Source: CAZYPU01 sp049642705
Lineage (GTDB): Bacteria; Omnitrophota; Gorgyraeia; JABMRN01; RBG-13-46-9
Assembly: GCA_049642705.1 (NCBI GenBank)
Contig: JBARPB010000099.1
Coordinates: 1-12,467, forward strand
DNA: 12,467 bases
Direction: 5' to 3'
Part shown: one piece after another, positions 1-6,617 of the stretch
How the letters are laid out: every line of letters starts with the position of its first letter
Numbering within the stretch: position 1 is the stretch's first letter
Position numbers and translations under genes: made by a program
The notes under the pieces: generated by a model
The model's input: only the letters and a program-made list of their open reading frames with translations
Databases searched by the model: none
What the model was told of the DNA's origin: nothing

Positions 1-1432
1 CAGCGTGGATGAGACAATCAAAATACTAAAGGGGTTAAGGGATAAATACGAGGCCCACCATAAAGTGAAATTTACGGACGAGGCACTTATCGCAGCGGCA
101 AAACTTTCCGACAGGTATATAAGCGGCCGCTTTCTGCCCGATAAGGCCATCGACCTTATAGACGAGGCCGGTTCGCGCGCGCGGCTTTCCACCATGACCG
201 CTCCTCCGGAGCTGAAGGAAATGGAGAGTAAAATAAAACGTTACAAGGAGGAGAAGGAAGACGCTGTAAAGAACCAGGATTTTGAGAAGGCGGCAGGCTA
301 CAGAGATGAAGAGAGAAAGATGCGGGAAACAATGACGAGGGTTAAAAAGCAGTGGAAGGAAACTCAAGGAAAGAAAATCATTACGGTTACGGAGGAGGAT
401 ATTGCCTTTATCGTATCCAAATGGACGGGGATCCCCCTCTTTAAGTTAGAACGGAAGGAATCGGTTAAATTTATCAAGATGGAGGAGGACCTTAATTCCA
501 AGGTTATAGGCCAAGAGGAGGCCATACACTCTATTGCCAGCGCCATCAGGCGCTCGCGGGCCGGGATAAAGGATCCGCGAAGGCCCATCGGCTCGTTCAT
601 CTTCATGGGGCCAACGGGCGTCGGCAAGACGCTTCTCGGAAGGAAGGTGGCGGAGTTCATGTTCGGCGATGAGGACGCCGTTATACAGCTGGATATGTCC
701 GAGTACATGGAGAAGTTTAACGTCACGCGTCTAGTGGGTGCGCCGCCGGGATACGTCGGCTACGAAGAAGGCGGCCAGCTTACCGAGAAGGTAAGGCGCC
801 GGCCGTACGCGGTGGTGCTCCTCGACGAGATAGAAAAAGCGCACCCCGATGTTTTCAACCTGCTCCTGCAGGTTCTGGAAGAAGGCCGGCTTACGGATTC
901 ATTCGGCAGGAAGGTTGACTTTAAGAACACAATGCTTATCATGACTTCAAACATCGGCGCGGAAATGCTGAAAAAACAGGGCTCCATTGGATTCCGCTCG
1001 GTTGAAAAAGAGGAAGAAAGCTACAAGGACATGAAGACGAGGCTTCTCGAGGCGGTTAAGAAGGTTTTCAAGCCGGAATTCCTGAACAGGGTTGACGACA
1101 TAATCGTTTTCAGAAGCCTCACGAAGAAAGATTTGCAGAAAATCGTTGAACTCGAGATCAGCGAGGTCGGGGAGCGCCTTAAAGACCAGGACCTGAAGCT
1201 CGAACTTACCACTAAGGCGAAGGACTTCCTGATTGAAAAAGGATTTGATAAAACATTCGGCGCCAGGCCCCTTAAAAGGGTAATCCAGAGATTCCTGGAG
1301 GACCCGTTGGCCGAGGAGATTATTTCGGGAAAACTTAAGGGCGGCGGGTGTCTCAAGGCAGACACGAAAGGCGACCATCTGGAATTCAGCATTGTTTCGG
1401 CAAAGGCCGTGAAAAAGGAGAAGGTAAAATAG
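1..1432 (+). CDS. clpC: ATP-dependent Clp protease ATP-binding subunit ClpC (5'-truncated by window edge)
   Basis: This is the C-terminal part of a ClpC-type Hsp100 unfoldase, which unfolds proteins and feeds them to ClpP. The reading frame is open at the left edge. The GTG at base 5 is an internal Val codon, so it is not the true start. Numbering from that codon, the visible 475 residues contain the end of the first AAA+ module (about 1-65) and a middle domain with a UVR-like helix pair (about 75-110). The second AAA+ module has Walker A GPTGVGKT (202-209), Walker B LLDEIEKAH (272-280), sensor-1 TSN (314-316), Arg finger R362 and sensor-2 GARPLKR (419-425). An IGF tripeptide at 328-330 sits where ClpP-binding loops occur. 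The UVR segment and IGF loop argue for ClpC and against ClpB. ClpC is usually about 810-850 aa, so roughly 340-370 residues lie upstream. The lysine-rich tail ends at TAG. Confidence 0.96.
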   Translation, partial: SVDETIKILKGLRDKYEAHHKVKFTDEALIAAAKLSDRYISGRFLPDKAIDLIDEAGSRARLSTMTAPPELKEMESKIKRYKEEKEDAVKNQDFEKAAGYRDEERKMRETMTRVKKQWKETQGKKIITVTEEDIAFIVSKWTGIPLFKLERKESVKFIKMEEDLNSKVIGQEEAIHSIASAIRRSRAGIKDPRRPIGSFIFMGPTGVGKTLLGRKVAEFMFGDEDAVIQLDMSEYMEKFNVTRLVGAPPGYVGYEEGGQLTEKVRRRPYAVVLLDEIEKAHPDVFNLLLQVLEEGRLTDSFGRKVDFKNTMLIMTSNIGAEMLKKQGSIGFRSVEKEEESYKDMKTRLLEAVKKVFKPEFLNRVDDIIVFRSLTKKDLQKIVELEISEVGERLKDQDLKLELTTKAKDFLIEKGFDKTFGARPLKRVIQRFLEDPLAEEIISGKLKGGGCLKADTKGDHLEFSIVSAKAVKKEKVK

Positions 1433-1480
1433 CGGTATATCGAGAATTTCGTTGTAAAGTAAAATTTTAAGGGGCAGAAC

Positions 1481-2272
1481 GTGTTAAATATTAAAAACGG
1501 AATTCAGACGTTAGGCGAAAAAACGGTAGAGTTCATAAGATACGTGGGGGCCCTTGGGATATTCATGGCGGAGGTATCTTTCTGGCTTTTTCCCTCGCCT
1601 TTCAGGATTAAACAGATTTGGAAAGAAGCGGAGAAAATCGGCGTAAGCAGCGTGCCCATAGTATCGCTCGTAAGTTTGTTTACGGGAATGGTTCTTGCCT
1701 TGCAGAGCGCCTACCAGATGCAGAAAATTCAGGCGGAGATGTACATAGCCTCGCTTGTCGCCCTTTCGATGGTGAGGGAACTGGGGCCCGTTCTTACCGC
1801 CCTCGTCGTGGCGGGCCGCTGCGGGGCGGCCATAACGGCGGAAATCGGGACAATGAAGGTAACCGAACAGATTGACGCGCTGGAGACAATGGCCACTAAC
1901 CCCATAAACTACCTTGTCACGCCGAAATTCTGGGCGCTCTTGATTTCTCTTGTCGTGCTTACTATTTACGCGAACTTCATAGGTATTCTAGGCGGTTATG
2001 TCGTGGGCGTATACAAGCTTCATATAACGCATCACATGTACATGAAGATGACGTTTGACCCGCTGCAGCATAGCGACATTCGAAACGGGCTTTACAAGAG
2101 CCTTGTTTTTGCCATCGTAATATGCGTTATAGCGTGCTTCGAAGGGATGCGCGCCCGGGAAGGCGCCGAGGGAGTCGGCAAGGCCACGACCTCGAGCGTG
2201 GTGAGAAGCTTTGTGCTGATAATCGCCTGCGACTGCCTCTTGACGGCATTTATGTACTTTATCGGGAGATGA
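1481..2272 (+). CDS. mlaE: MlaE-family ABC transporter permease (phospholipid transport)
   Basis: This is the membrane permease of an MCE-type lipid ABC transporter. Such systems move phospholipids between the inner and outer membranes of diderms. The 263 residues hold several hydrophobic segments (about 55-75, 85-113, 147-175, 208-220 and 240-260). They also carry the family hallmark around residues 98-134: VRELGPVLTALVVAGR, then AITAEIGTMKVTEQIDAL. The downstream TNPINYLVTPK stretch is also typical. The GTG start is supported by the purine run AAGGGG at 1469-1474, six bases upstream, and by family length (about 255-265 aa). The gene lies 48 bases after clpC and one base before the ATPase gene, so it probably forms a unit with mlaF and mlaD. 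No MlaA, MlaB or MlaC homologue is in the window. Confidence 0.95.
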   Translation: MLNIKNGIQTLGEKTVEFIRYVGALGIFMAEVSFWLFPSPFRIKQIWKEAEKIGVSSVPIVSLVSLFTGMVLALQSAYQMQKIQAEMYIASLVALSMVRELGPVLTALVVAGRCGAAITAEIGTMKVTEQIDALETMATNPINYLVTPKFWALLISLVVLTIYANFIGILGGYVVGVYKLHITHHMYMKMTFDPLQHSDIRNGLYKSLVFAIVICVIACFEGMRAREGAEGVGKATTSSVVRSFVLIIACDCLLTAFMYFIGR

Positions 2273-2273
2273 T

Positions 2274-3023
2274 ATGATCGAGATAATAAACCTGTGTAAG
2301 AGTTTCGGCGACCACGTGGTGCTGGACAACCTGAACCTCACCATAAACACCGGTGAGACAACGGTTGTAATCGGAAGATCGGGCTGCGGCAAAAGCGTTC
2401 TACTTAAACATATCATAGGCATACTAAAACCGAATTCGGGACAGGCCTTCATAGACGGAAAGGACATAACAAAGCTGACAGGCAGGGCCTTAAACGATGT
2501 AAGGATGAAATTCGGCATGCTCTTCCAGGGCTCGGCGCTTTTCGATTCACTGTGCGTATGGGAGAACGTGGCTTTCGGCATGCTGGAGCACACCCGCAAA
2601 GATAAAGACGAGATCATGCAAAGGGTCACCGAATGCCTGGGCCTGGTGGGGCTGGCCGGCGTGGAAGACCTCAAACCGGCAGAACTTTCCGGCGGCATGC
2701 GAAAGAGGGTTGGCCTCGCAAGGGCTATATGCATGAAACCGGAAATCATCCTTTACGACGAGCCGACAACGGGCGTCGATCCCATAATGGGGGACGCCAT
2801 AAATACCCTTATAAGGGAACTTCACGATAAATTAAAGGTTACGTCCGTCGCGGTTACGCACGACATGACGAGCGCCTATAAGATAGCCGATAAAATCGCG
2901 ATGCTTTATAACGGAAGAATTATCGCCGTGGGCACGCCGGAAGAGATAAAAAACGCGAAGGACCCGGTCGTAAAACAATTTATTCACGGAGAGGCCGAAG
3001 GCCCGATTACAAGGGGAGGTTAG
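2274..3023 (+). CDS. mlaF: MlaF-family ABC transporter ATP-binding protein (phospholipid transport)
   Basis: This is the cytoplasmic ATPase that powers the MlaE permease. Its 249 residues contain every expected ABC motif in order: Walker A GRSGCGKS (34-41), Q-loop Q85 in MLFQGSALF, signature LSGGMRKRVGLARA (138-151), Walker B IILYDEPTTGVDP (158-170, with D162 and E163) and H-loop H196 in VTHD. The LSGGMRKR signature, the GVDPI segment and the C-terminal FIHGEAEGPI resemble MlaF and related lipid-transport ATPases rather than generic importers. The ATG follows the mlaE stop by one base, with GGGAG at 2264-2268 as a ribosome site inside the end of mlaE, so translation is probably coupled. No key residue is missing. 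Confidence 0.96.
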   Translation: MIEIINLCKSFGDHVVLDNLNLTINTGETTVVIGRSGCGKSVLLKHIIGILKPNSGQAFIDGKDITKLTGRALNDVRMKFGMLFQGSALFDSLCVWENVAFGMLEHTRKDKDEIMQRVTECLGLVGLAGVEDLKPAELSGGMRKRVGLARAICMKPEIILYDEPTTGVDPIMGDAINTLIRELHDKLKVTSVAVTHDMTSAYKIADKIAMLYNGRIIAVGTPEEIKNAKDPVVKQFIHGEAEGPITRGG

Positions 3024-3025
3024 TC

Positions 3026-3634
3026 ATGGCGGATACGGAAAGCAGGGTATTCGAATTGAAAGTGGGTATTTTCATCGCAGTGGGCATACTCGTATTTTTC
3101 ATAATGGTATTTTCCATAGGCGACGTGTACCTCGTAAGGAAGGGTTTTCATATAAACATCCTGTTCAATTTCGTTAACGGTGTCACCGAAAGCGCGCCCG
3201 TCAGGCTCGCCGGCGTAAACGTCGGGCAGATAGACAAGATCGATTTATTTTACGACGGGAAAGAAAAAAAGACGAAAGTAAAAGTGCTTGCCTGGATAAA
3301 CGACGACAGGATAAAAATCCAGGAGGACTCAAAGGCGACCATTAACACGCTTGGGCTTTTGGGCGAGAAATATCTCGAGATTTCCCCGGGCAAGGACGCA
3401 AAGAATTTTCTTAAGAACGGGGACACGGTTACGGGCCACGACCCTATCCCGACGGAATCCCTCGCGGAGAAAATATGGGAGATCGCCGATTCCGCCGATG
3501 TCGTTATGACGCGGCTTAAAGAGGGAAAGGGCACGGTCGGGAAACTCCTGGTTGACGAGACGATTTACAACGATTTGGAAGCGTTTGTCAAGGACATAAA
3601 AGCGCATCCGTGGAAATTATTAAAGAAGAGATAA
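3026..3634 (+). CDS. mlaD: MlaD-family MCE domain protein, membrane-anchored
   Basis: This is the substrate-binding MCE subunit of the transporter, expected to be anchored in the inner membrane with its MCE domain in the periplasm. The 202 residues begin with a short basic/acidic tail and one transmembrane helix (about 13-31). A single MCE domain follows (about 40-118), with SAPVRLAGVNVGQIDKI and then GLLGEKYLEISPG as family markers. After it comes a short helical tail ending in HPWKLLKKR. The size is close to E. coli MlaD (about 183 aa), so it is not one of the long PqiB/YebT types. The strong site AGGGGAGG at 3012-3019, six bases before the ATG, fixes the start. The gene is two bases after mlaF. 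Family known, lipid specificity inferred. Confidence 0.94.
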   Translation: MADTESRVFELKVGIFIAVGILVFFIMVFSIGDVYLVRKGFHINILFNFVNGVTESAPVRLAGVNVGQIDKIDLFYDGKEKKTKVKVLAWINDDRIKIQEDSKATINTLGLLGEKYLEISPGKDAKNFLKNGDTVTGHDPIPTESLAEKIWEIADSADVVMTRLKEGKGTVGKLLVDETIYNDLEAFVKDIKAHPWKLLKKR

Positions 3635-3650
3635 AAAGGAGTGGTGTAAA

Positions 3651-4670
3651 ATGACGATAATTGCAGTAAGGTTATTTTTTATTTTCCTTGCTACCACCGC
3701 GGGTTACTACATTGGCTCGCTTCTGGGTAATCTAAGCCAACAAGCTGCCTTTTTGGGGGCCGCGGCCGGCTTTTTCATCTCCATTATCATAATACTTGTG
3801 GAAATACACCTGAGAAGATTTTCCATGAGAAACCTCTCGGCGGCCGTGTTCGGGCTCATATTCGGATTTTTTATGGCGTGGATTTTGATGTTTGTTGCAC
3901 GGCTTATCCCGATGAACGAGGCGATATATTCCTCGCTCAATATCATCTTCATCCTTATATTCTGCTATTTGGGCATGGTCATAGCCATGAAGGGCAAGGA
4001 CGAGTTCAACCTGATTATTCCGTACATAAGGTTTACGCGTACCGAAGAAAAGGATGAAATCATTATCCTGGACACAAGCATTATTATTGACGGCCGGATT
4101 GTCGACATTGCCCAGACCCGTTTCATGGAAGGCCGCTTCCTCGTCCCGCGTTTTGTCCTGAGGGAATTGCAGCAGGTAGCGGATTCGCAGGACGCGCTGA
4201 AACGAAACCGCGGCAGGCGCGGCCTGGACGTGCTGAACCGCCTTCAGAAGAATTCGCACATCGACGTGAAAATTCACGAAGAGGACTTTCCGGAGATCAA
4301 AGACGTCGACGCCAAGATTATCAAGCTCGGCAAGCTCCTCGGCGCGAAGGTTTTCACCAACGATTTCAACCTGAATAAAATAGCCGAGCTTCAAGGGGTA
4401 AGCGTTTTAAACATAAACGACCTTACGAATGCCCTCAAGCCCGTGGTGCTGCCGGGCGAAGAGATGACCGCAAGGGTCACGAAGGCGGGAAAGGAATACA
4501 ACCAGGGCGTCGCCTATCTTGACGACGGGACAATGGTCGTGATTGATAACGCGAGGCACCACGTAGGCCAGAGCGTGAAGGTCGTTGTTACCAGCGTCCT
4601 GCAGACTTCGGCGGGCAGGATGATTTTCGCCAACAGGGCAGACGATAGGTCCGGGCGGAAATCGAGATAA
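3651..4670 (+). CDS. yacL: Membrane PIN/TRAM domain protein (YacL-like putative nuclease)
   Basis: This 339-residue protein has three parts. Residues 1-115 contain four predicted transmembrane helices (about 5-25, 32-52, 63-84, 93-113). Residues 136-262 form a PIN domain starting with ILDTSIIIDGRIVDI. Residues 270-330 look like a TRAM RNA-binding domain. The acidic PIN residues are present: D141, E172, D220 and D238 (in FTNDFN), so a metal-dependent RNase site looks intact. The substrate is unknown for this family. The architecture and the position next to ispD match B. subtilis YacL. AAGGAG at 3636-3641, nine bases before the ATG, supports the start. The gene follows mlaD by 16 bases and precedes ispD by 6. 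Confidence 0.93.
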   Translation: MTIIAVRLFFIFLATTAGYYIGSLLGNLSQQAAFLGAAAGFFISIIIILVEIHLRRFSMRNLSAAVFGLIFGFFMAWILMFVARLIPMNEAIYSSLNIIFILIFCYLGMVIAMKGKDEFNLIIPYIRFTRTEEKDEIIILDTSIIIDGRIVDIAQTRFMEGRFLVPRFVLRELQQVADSQDALKRNRGRRGLDVLNRLQKNSHIDVKIHEEDFPEIKDVDAKIIKLGKLLGAKVFTNDFNLNKIAELQGVSVLNINDLTNALKPVVLPGEEMTARVTKAGKEYNQGVAYLDDGTMVVIDNARHHVGQSVKVVVTSVLQTSAGRMIFANRADDRSGRKSR

Positions 4671-4676
4671 TAATAA

Positions 4677-5363
4677 ATGAAAGTCACGTGCATAGTTGCT
4701 GCAGGGGGCAAAGGTAGAAGATTAAAGGCAAGGCAAGACAAACCGTTTGTGATGCTCGGCGAGAAACCCTTGCTTTCCCATACCTTGAGAGCGCTTGAGA
4801 ATTGTAATTTTATCGACAGCATCATCGTTGTTGTTTCAAGGGGCAAATTAAAGGCATGTGAAAGGCTTGTTAAAAAATACGGTTTCAGGAAGGTTCGCGC
4901 CGTCGTCGGCGGCGGCAGGAGGCGCTTTGATTCGGTGAAGAACGGTCTTCGCGAGGCACAAAACGCCGATTTTGTTTTGATACATGACGGCGCAAGGCCG
5001 TTCGTAAGCAGGGATCTGGTAAAGAGGGTTTTTCTCGCCGCGAGAAAGTCCGGTGCGGCACTCTGTGCCACTCCCATGAAACAGACGGTTAAACGCGCCG
5101 GCGAAAATTTCTTCGTATCCGAGACGCCCAGACGGAAATTCCTTTGGGAGGCGCAGACGCCTCAAGGCTTTAAGAAGGACCTGATATCGAAGGCGTACCG
5201 GGAAGCCAAAGACCGTGGTGTGACTGACGACGCGAGCCTCGTCGAAAAACTGGGCCATAAGGTAAAAATCGTAAAGGGCTCGTCCGGGAATATAAAAATC
5301 ACGACACCCGAGGATTTAGAACTGGCGAAACTGCTAATGAAGAAACCTACGCGGTTGACATAG
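4677..5363 (+). CDS. ispD: 2-C-methyl-D-erythritol 4-phosphate cytidylyltransferase
   Basis: IspD joins CTP and 2-C-methyl-D-erythritol 4-phosphate to make CDP-methylerythritol, the third step of the MEP isoprenoid pathway in the cytosol. The 228 residues show the nucleotidyltransferase start IVAAGGKGRRLKARQDKPF (6-24), whose basic residues match the CTP-binding loop. HDGARPFV (103-110) and WEAQTPQGF (157-165) follow, then TDDASLVE (193-200) and the C-terminal NIKITTPEDL (215-224). No clear ribosome site precedes the ATG, which lies six bases after the previous stop, so re-initiation may drive translation. Oddity: the last five codons (PTRLT) and the TAG stop lie inside the left arm of a 21-bp palindrome. 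The C-terminal tail therefore looks supplied by that repeat rather than by the ancestral gene. Confidence 0.95.
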   Translation: MKVTCIVAAGGKGRRLKARQDKPFVMLGEKPLLSHTLRALENCNFIDSIIVVVSRGKLKACERLVKKYGFRKVRAVVGGGRRRFDSVKNGLREAQNADFVLIHDGARPFVSRDLVKRVFLAARKSGAALCATPMKQTVKRAGENFFVSETPRRKFLWEAQTPQGFKKDLISKAYREAKDRGVTDDASLVEKLGHKVKIVKGSSGNIKITTPEDLELAKLLMKKPTRLT

Positions 5364-5408
5364 GAGTTAAGTTGTACGTTAACCTCCCCTATGTCAACCG
5401 CGTAGGTT
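5344..5408. repeat. Perfect 21-bp inverted repeat (palindromic element) at the ispD/ispF junction
   Basis: The left arm at 5344-5364 (AACCTACGCGG...CATAGG) is the exact reverse complement of the right arm at 5388-5408. The arms flank a 23-base loop in which GTTAA (5366-5370) can pair with TTAAC (5379-5383). The outer pairs stop abruptly on both sides. The left arm contains the final codons and TAG stop of ispD. No T-run follows, so it is not a typical intrinsic terminator. It could be a short palindromic repeat of REP or MITE type, or an RNA hairpin that affects ispD mRNA. Seen directly: perfect arms. Function: unknown. Confidence 0.9.
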
Positions 5409-5433
5409 GAATGGGTTAGGTTGAATGGGTTAG
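5403..5433. repeat. 14-bp tandem duplication upstream of ispF
   Basis: The unit TAGGTTGAATGGGT occurs at 5403-5416 and again at 5417-5430, followed by a partial third copy (TAG, 5431-5433). The first unit begins inside the right arm of the adjacent palindrome, so the two structures are fused. The block ends two bases before the ispF ATG and replaces a normal Shine-Dalgarno sequence. It may have arisen by slippage or during insertion of the palindromic element. Confidence 0.88.
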
Positions 5434-5435
5434 TT

Positions 5436-5909
5436 ATGCGAATTGGAATAGGTTACGACATACACCGTCTTATGGAGGGAAGGAAGCTCGTGCTGGGCGG
5501 GGTGGAAATCCCGTACGTCAAGGGGCTCCTCGGCTATTCGGACGCGGACGTGTTGCTGCACGCGGTATCCGACGCCATGTTAGGGGCGGCGGGCCTCGGG
5601 GATATCGGCAGGCACTTCCCGAATACCGATCCGCAATATAAAGGCGCCTCGAGCATAGGGCTTCTCGAGAAAGTGAACGATTTAATCAGCCGGGAGAAAT
5701 ACCGCGTCAATAACGTGGATGTAGTCGTCGTAGCCGAAGAACCCAAGATAGGCCGTTTCATCGGCGATATGCGGCAGAAGATTTCGGGTATTTTACATGT
5801 AGACCCGCCGCGCGTGAACATAAAAGCGACCACAAGCGAAGGGGTAGGCCCGATGGGAAGAAGCGAAGCGATTGCAAGTTACGCGGTTGTAACACTCCAG
5901 GAGAGGTAG
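5436..5909 (+). CDS. ispF: 2-C-methyl-D-erythritol 2,4-cyclodiphosphate synthase
   Basis: IspF converts CDP-methylerythritol 2-phosphate to the cyclic diphosphate with release of CMP, two steps after IspD. The 157 residues (usual family length) start MRIGIGYDIHR. They contain the metal ligands D8, H10 and H42, the stretch LHAVSDAMLGAAGLGDIGRH (41-60) and the C-terminal signature ATTSEGVGPMGR (131-142), with T132/T133 and E135. I chose ATG 5436 because the family begins right at this residue. An in-frame TTG at 5421 would add five residues (MNGLV) encoded by the tandem duplication. Neither start has a good ribosome site. The 72-base gap from ispD is filled by the palindrome and tandem repeat, which is unusual in a cluster with mostly 0-27 base gaps. 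Confidence 0.95.
   Translation: MRIGIGYDIHRLMEGRKLVLGGVEIPYVKGLLGYSDADVLLHAVSDAMLGAAGLGDIGRHFPNTDPQYKGASSIGLLEKVNDLISREKYRVNNVDVVVVAEEPKIGRFIGDMRQKISGILHVDPPRVNIKATTSEGVGPMGRSEAIASYAVVTLQER
5899..5906 (+). promoter_or_regulatory. Ribosome binding site of cysE
   Basis: AGGAGAGG lies nine bases before ATG 5916 and overlaps the end of ispF. It matters because it supports the upstream ATG, which includes the unusual hydrophobic N-terminus of the serine acetyltransferase. Confidence 0.75.
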
Positions 5910-5915
5910 GCATAC

Positions 5916-6590
5916 ATGGCTTTTTTAATATTTATACTGTCCGTTCTGGTCGTCATCCTCGCATACCTTGTTTTTGTGAGCCTTATCTTTAAAAAGGAAA
6001 TAAAGGCGATTTTCGAACGCGATCCGGCAGCGACGAATTTCCTCGAGGTCTTACTGACGTACTCGGGCCTTCACGCCATAATATTTTACAGGGTAGCGCA
6101 CAGGCTTTTTGAAATGCGCATTCCTTTTTTGCCGCGTTTTACCTCGCAGTTTACCAAGTGGATTACGGGGATAGAGATTCACCCGGGCGCCACGATAGCC
6201 GAGGGCCTTTTTATAGACCACGGCACGGGCGTCGTTATAGGCGAGACAGCCGTAATAGGAAATAACGTAACTTTATTTCAGGGCGTGACGCTGGGGGGCA
6301 CGGGAAAGGAGCGCGGCAAAAGGCACCCGACCCTGGGCAGTAATATAGTCGTCGGCACCGGCGCCAAGATACTCGGAGATATAATTGTGGGAGATAATTC
6401 TTATATAGGGGCTAATGCCGTCGTTATTAAAGACGTTCCCCCAAATTCGACAGTGGTCGGCGTACCGGGAAGAATTACTAAACAGGACGGAAAAAAGATC
6501 GATGTTAAGATGGACCATATCCACATACTCGACCCCATACTCCAGGATATAGAGGAGCTGAAGCGAAGGCTGGAGAAACTGGAGAAATAG
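5916..6590 (+). CDS. cysE: Serine O-acetyltransferase with N-terminal membrane anchor
   Basis: CysE transfers acetyl from acetyl-CoA to L-serine, giving O-acetylserine for cysteine synthesis. Residues 28-70 (KKEIKAIFERDPAA, then LLTYSGLHAIIFYRVAHRL) match the short Bacillus-type enzyme. The left-handed beta-helix of hexapeptide repeats follows: TGIEIHPGATI (84-94), FIDHGTGVVIGE (99-110, H102 being the likely catalytic His), VTLFQGVTLGGTGKERGKRH (118-137) and VVGVPGR (180-186). The C-terminus is a short charged helix (211-224). Oddity: residues 3-24 form a strongly hydrophobic helix before the catalytic part, where the B. subtilis enzyme has only a short polar start. The start is supported by AGGAGAGG upstream. 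The gene lies six bases after ispF and 27 before cysS, so cysteine supply and charging are adjacent. Confidence 0.95.
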   Translation: MAFLIFILSVLVVILAYLVFVSLIFKKEIKAIFERDPAATNFLEVLLTYSGLHAIIFYRVAHRLFEMRIPFLPRFTSQFTKWITGIEIHPGATIAEGLFIDHGTGVVIGETAVIGNNVTLFQGVTLGGTGKERGKRHPTLGSNIVVGTGAKILGDIIVGDNSYIGANAVVIKDVPPNSTVVGVPGRITKQDGKKIDVKMDHIHILDPILQDIEELKRRLEKLEK

Positions 6591-6617
6591 ACCAGTCCCC
6601 TCCCTTAAGCCAAAAGC

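Noticed and set aside
1..1432. ClpB rather than ClpC
   Set aside because: The middle region is short with a UVR-like pair and lacks the long coiled coil of ClpB, and an IGF ClpP-binding loop is present.
1433..1480. Promoter in the 48-base clpC-mlaE gap
   Set aside because: AT-rich words such as TTGTAA and AATTTTAA occur, but no pair with correct spacing is convincing; only the mlaE ribosome site is supported.
1988..2749. Minus-strand open frame of 253 codons across mlaE/mlaF
   Set aside because: It spans the boundary of two strongly supported + strand genes, has no recognisable motif, and follows from codon bias on the opposite strand.
5355..5393. Consensus -35 box TTGACA in both palindrome arms (one per strand)
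   Set aside because: At 16-18 bases spacing there is only GTTAAC on the + strand and CAACTT or TTAACG-like sequence on the - strand, so no convincing -10 box. The match follows from the palindrome itself.
5344..5408. Intrinsic terminator between ispD and ispF
   Set aside because: The stem is long, but no T-run follows (GAATGGGTTAGG comes next) and ispF continues the same pathway 27 bases later, so termination is unlikely.
6591..6617. T-box or other riboswitch before cysS
   Set aside because: Only 27 bases separate cysE and cysS, too few for a T-box, and no hairpin or conserved element is visible.
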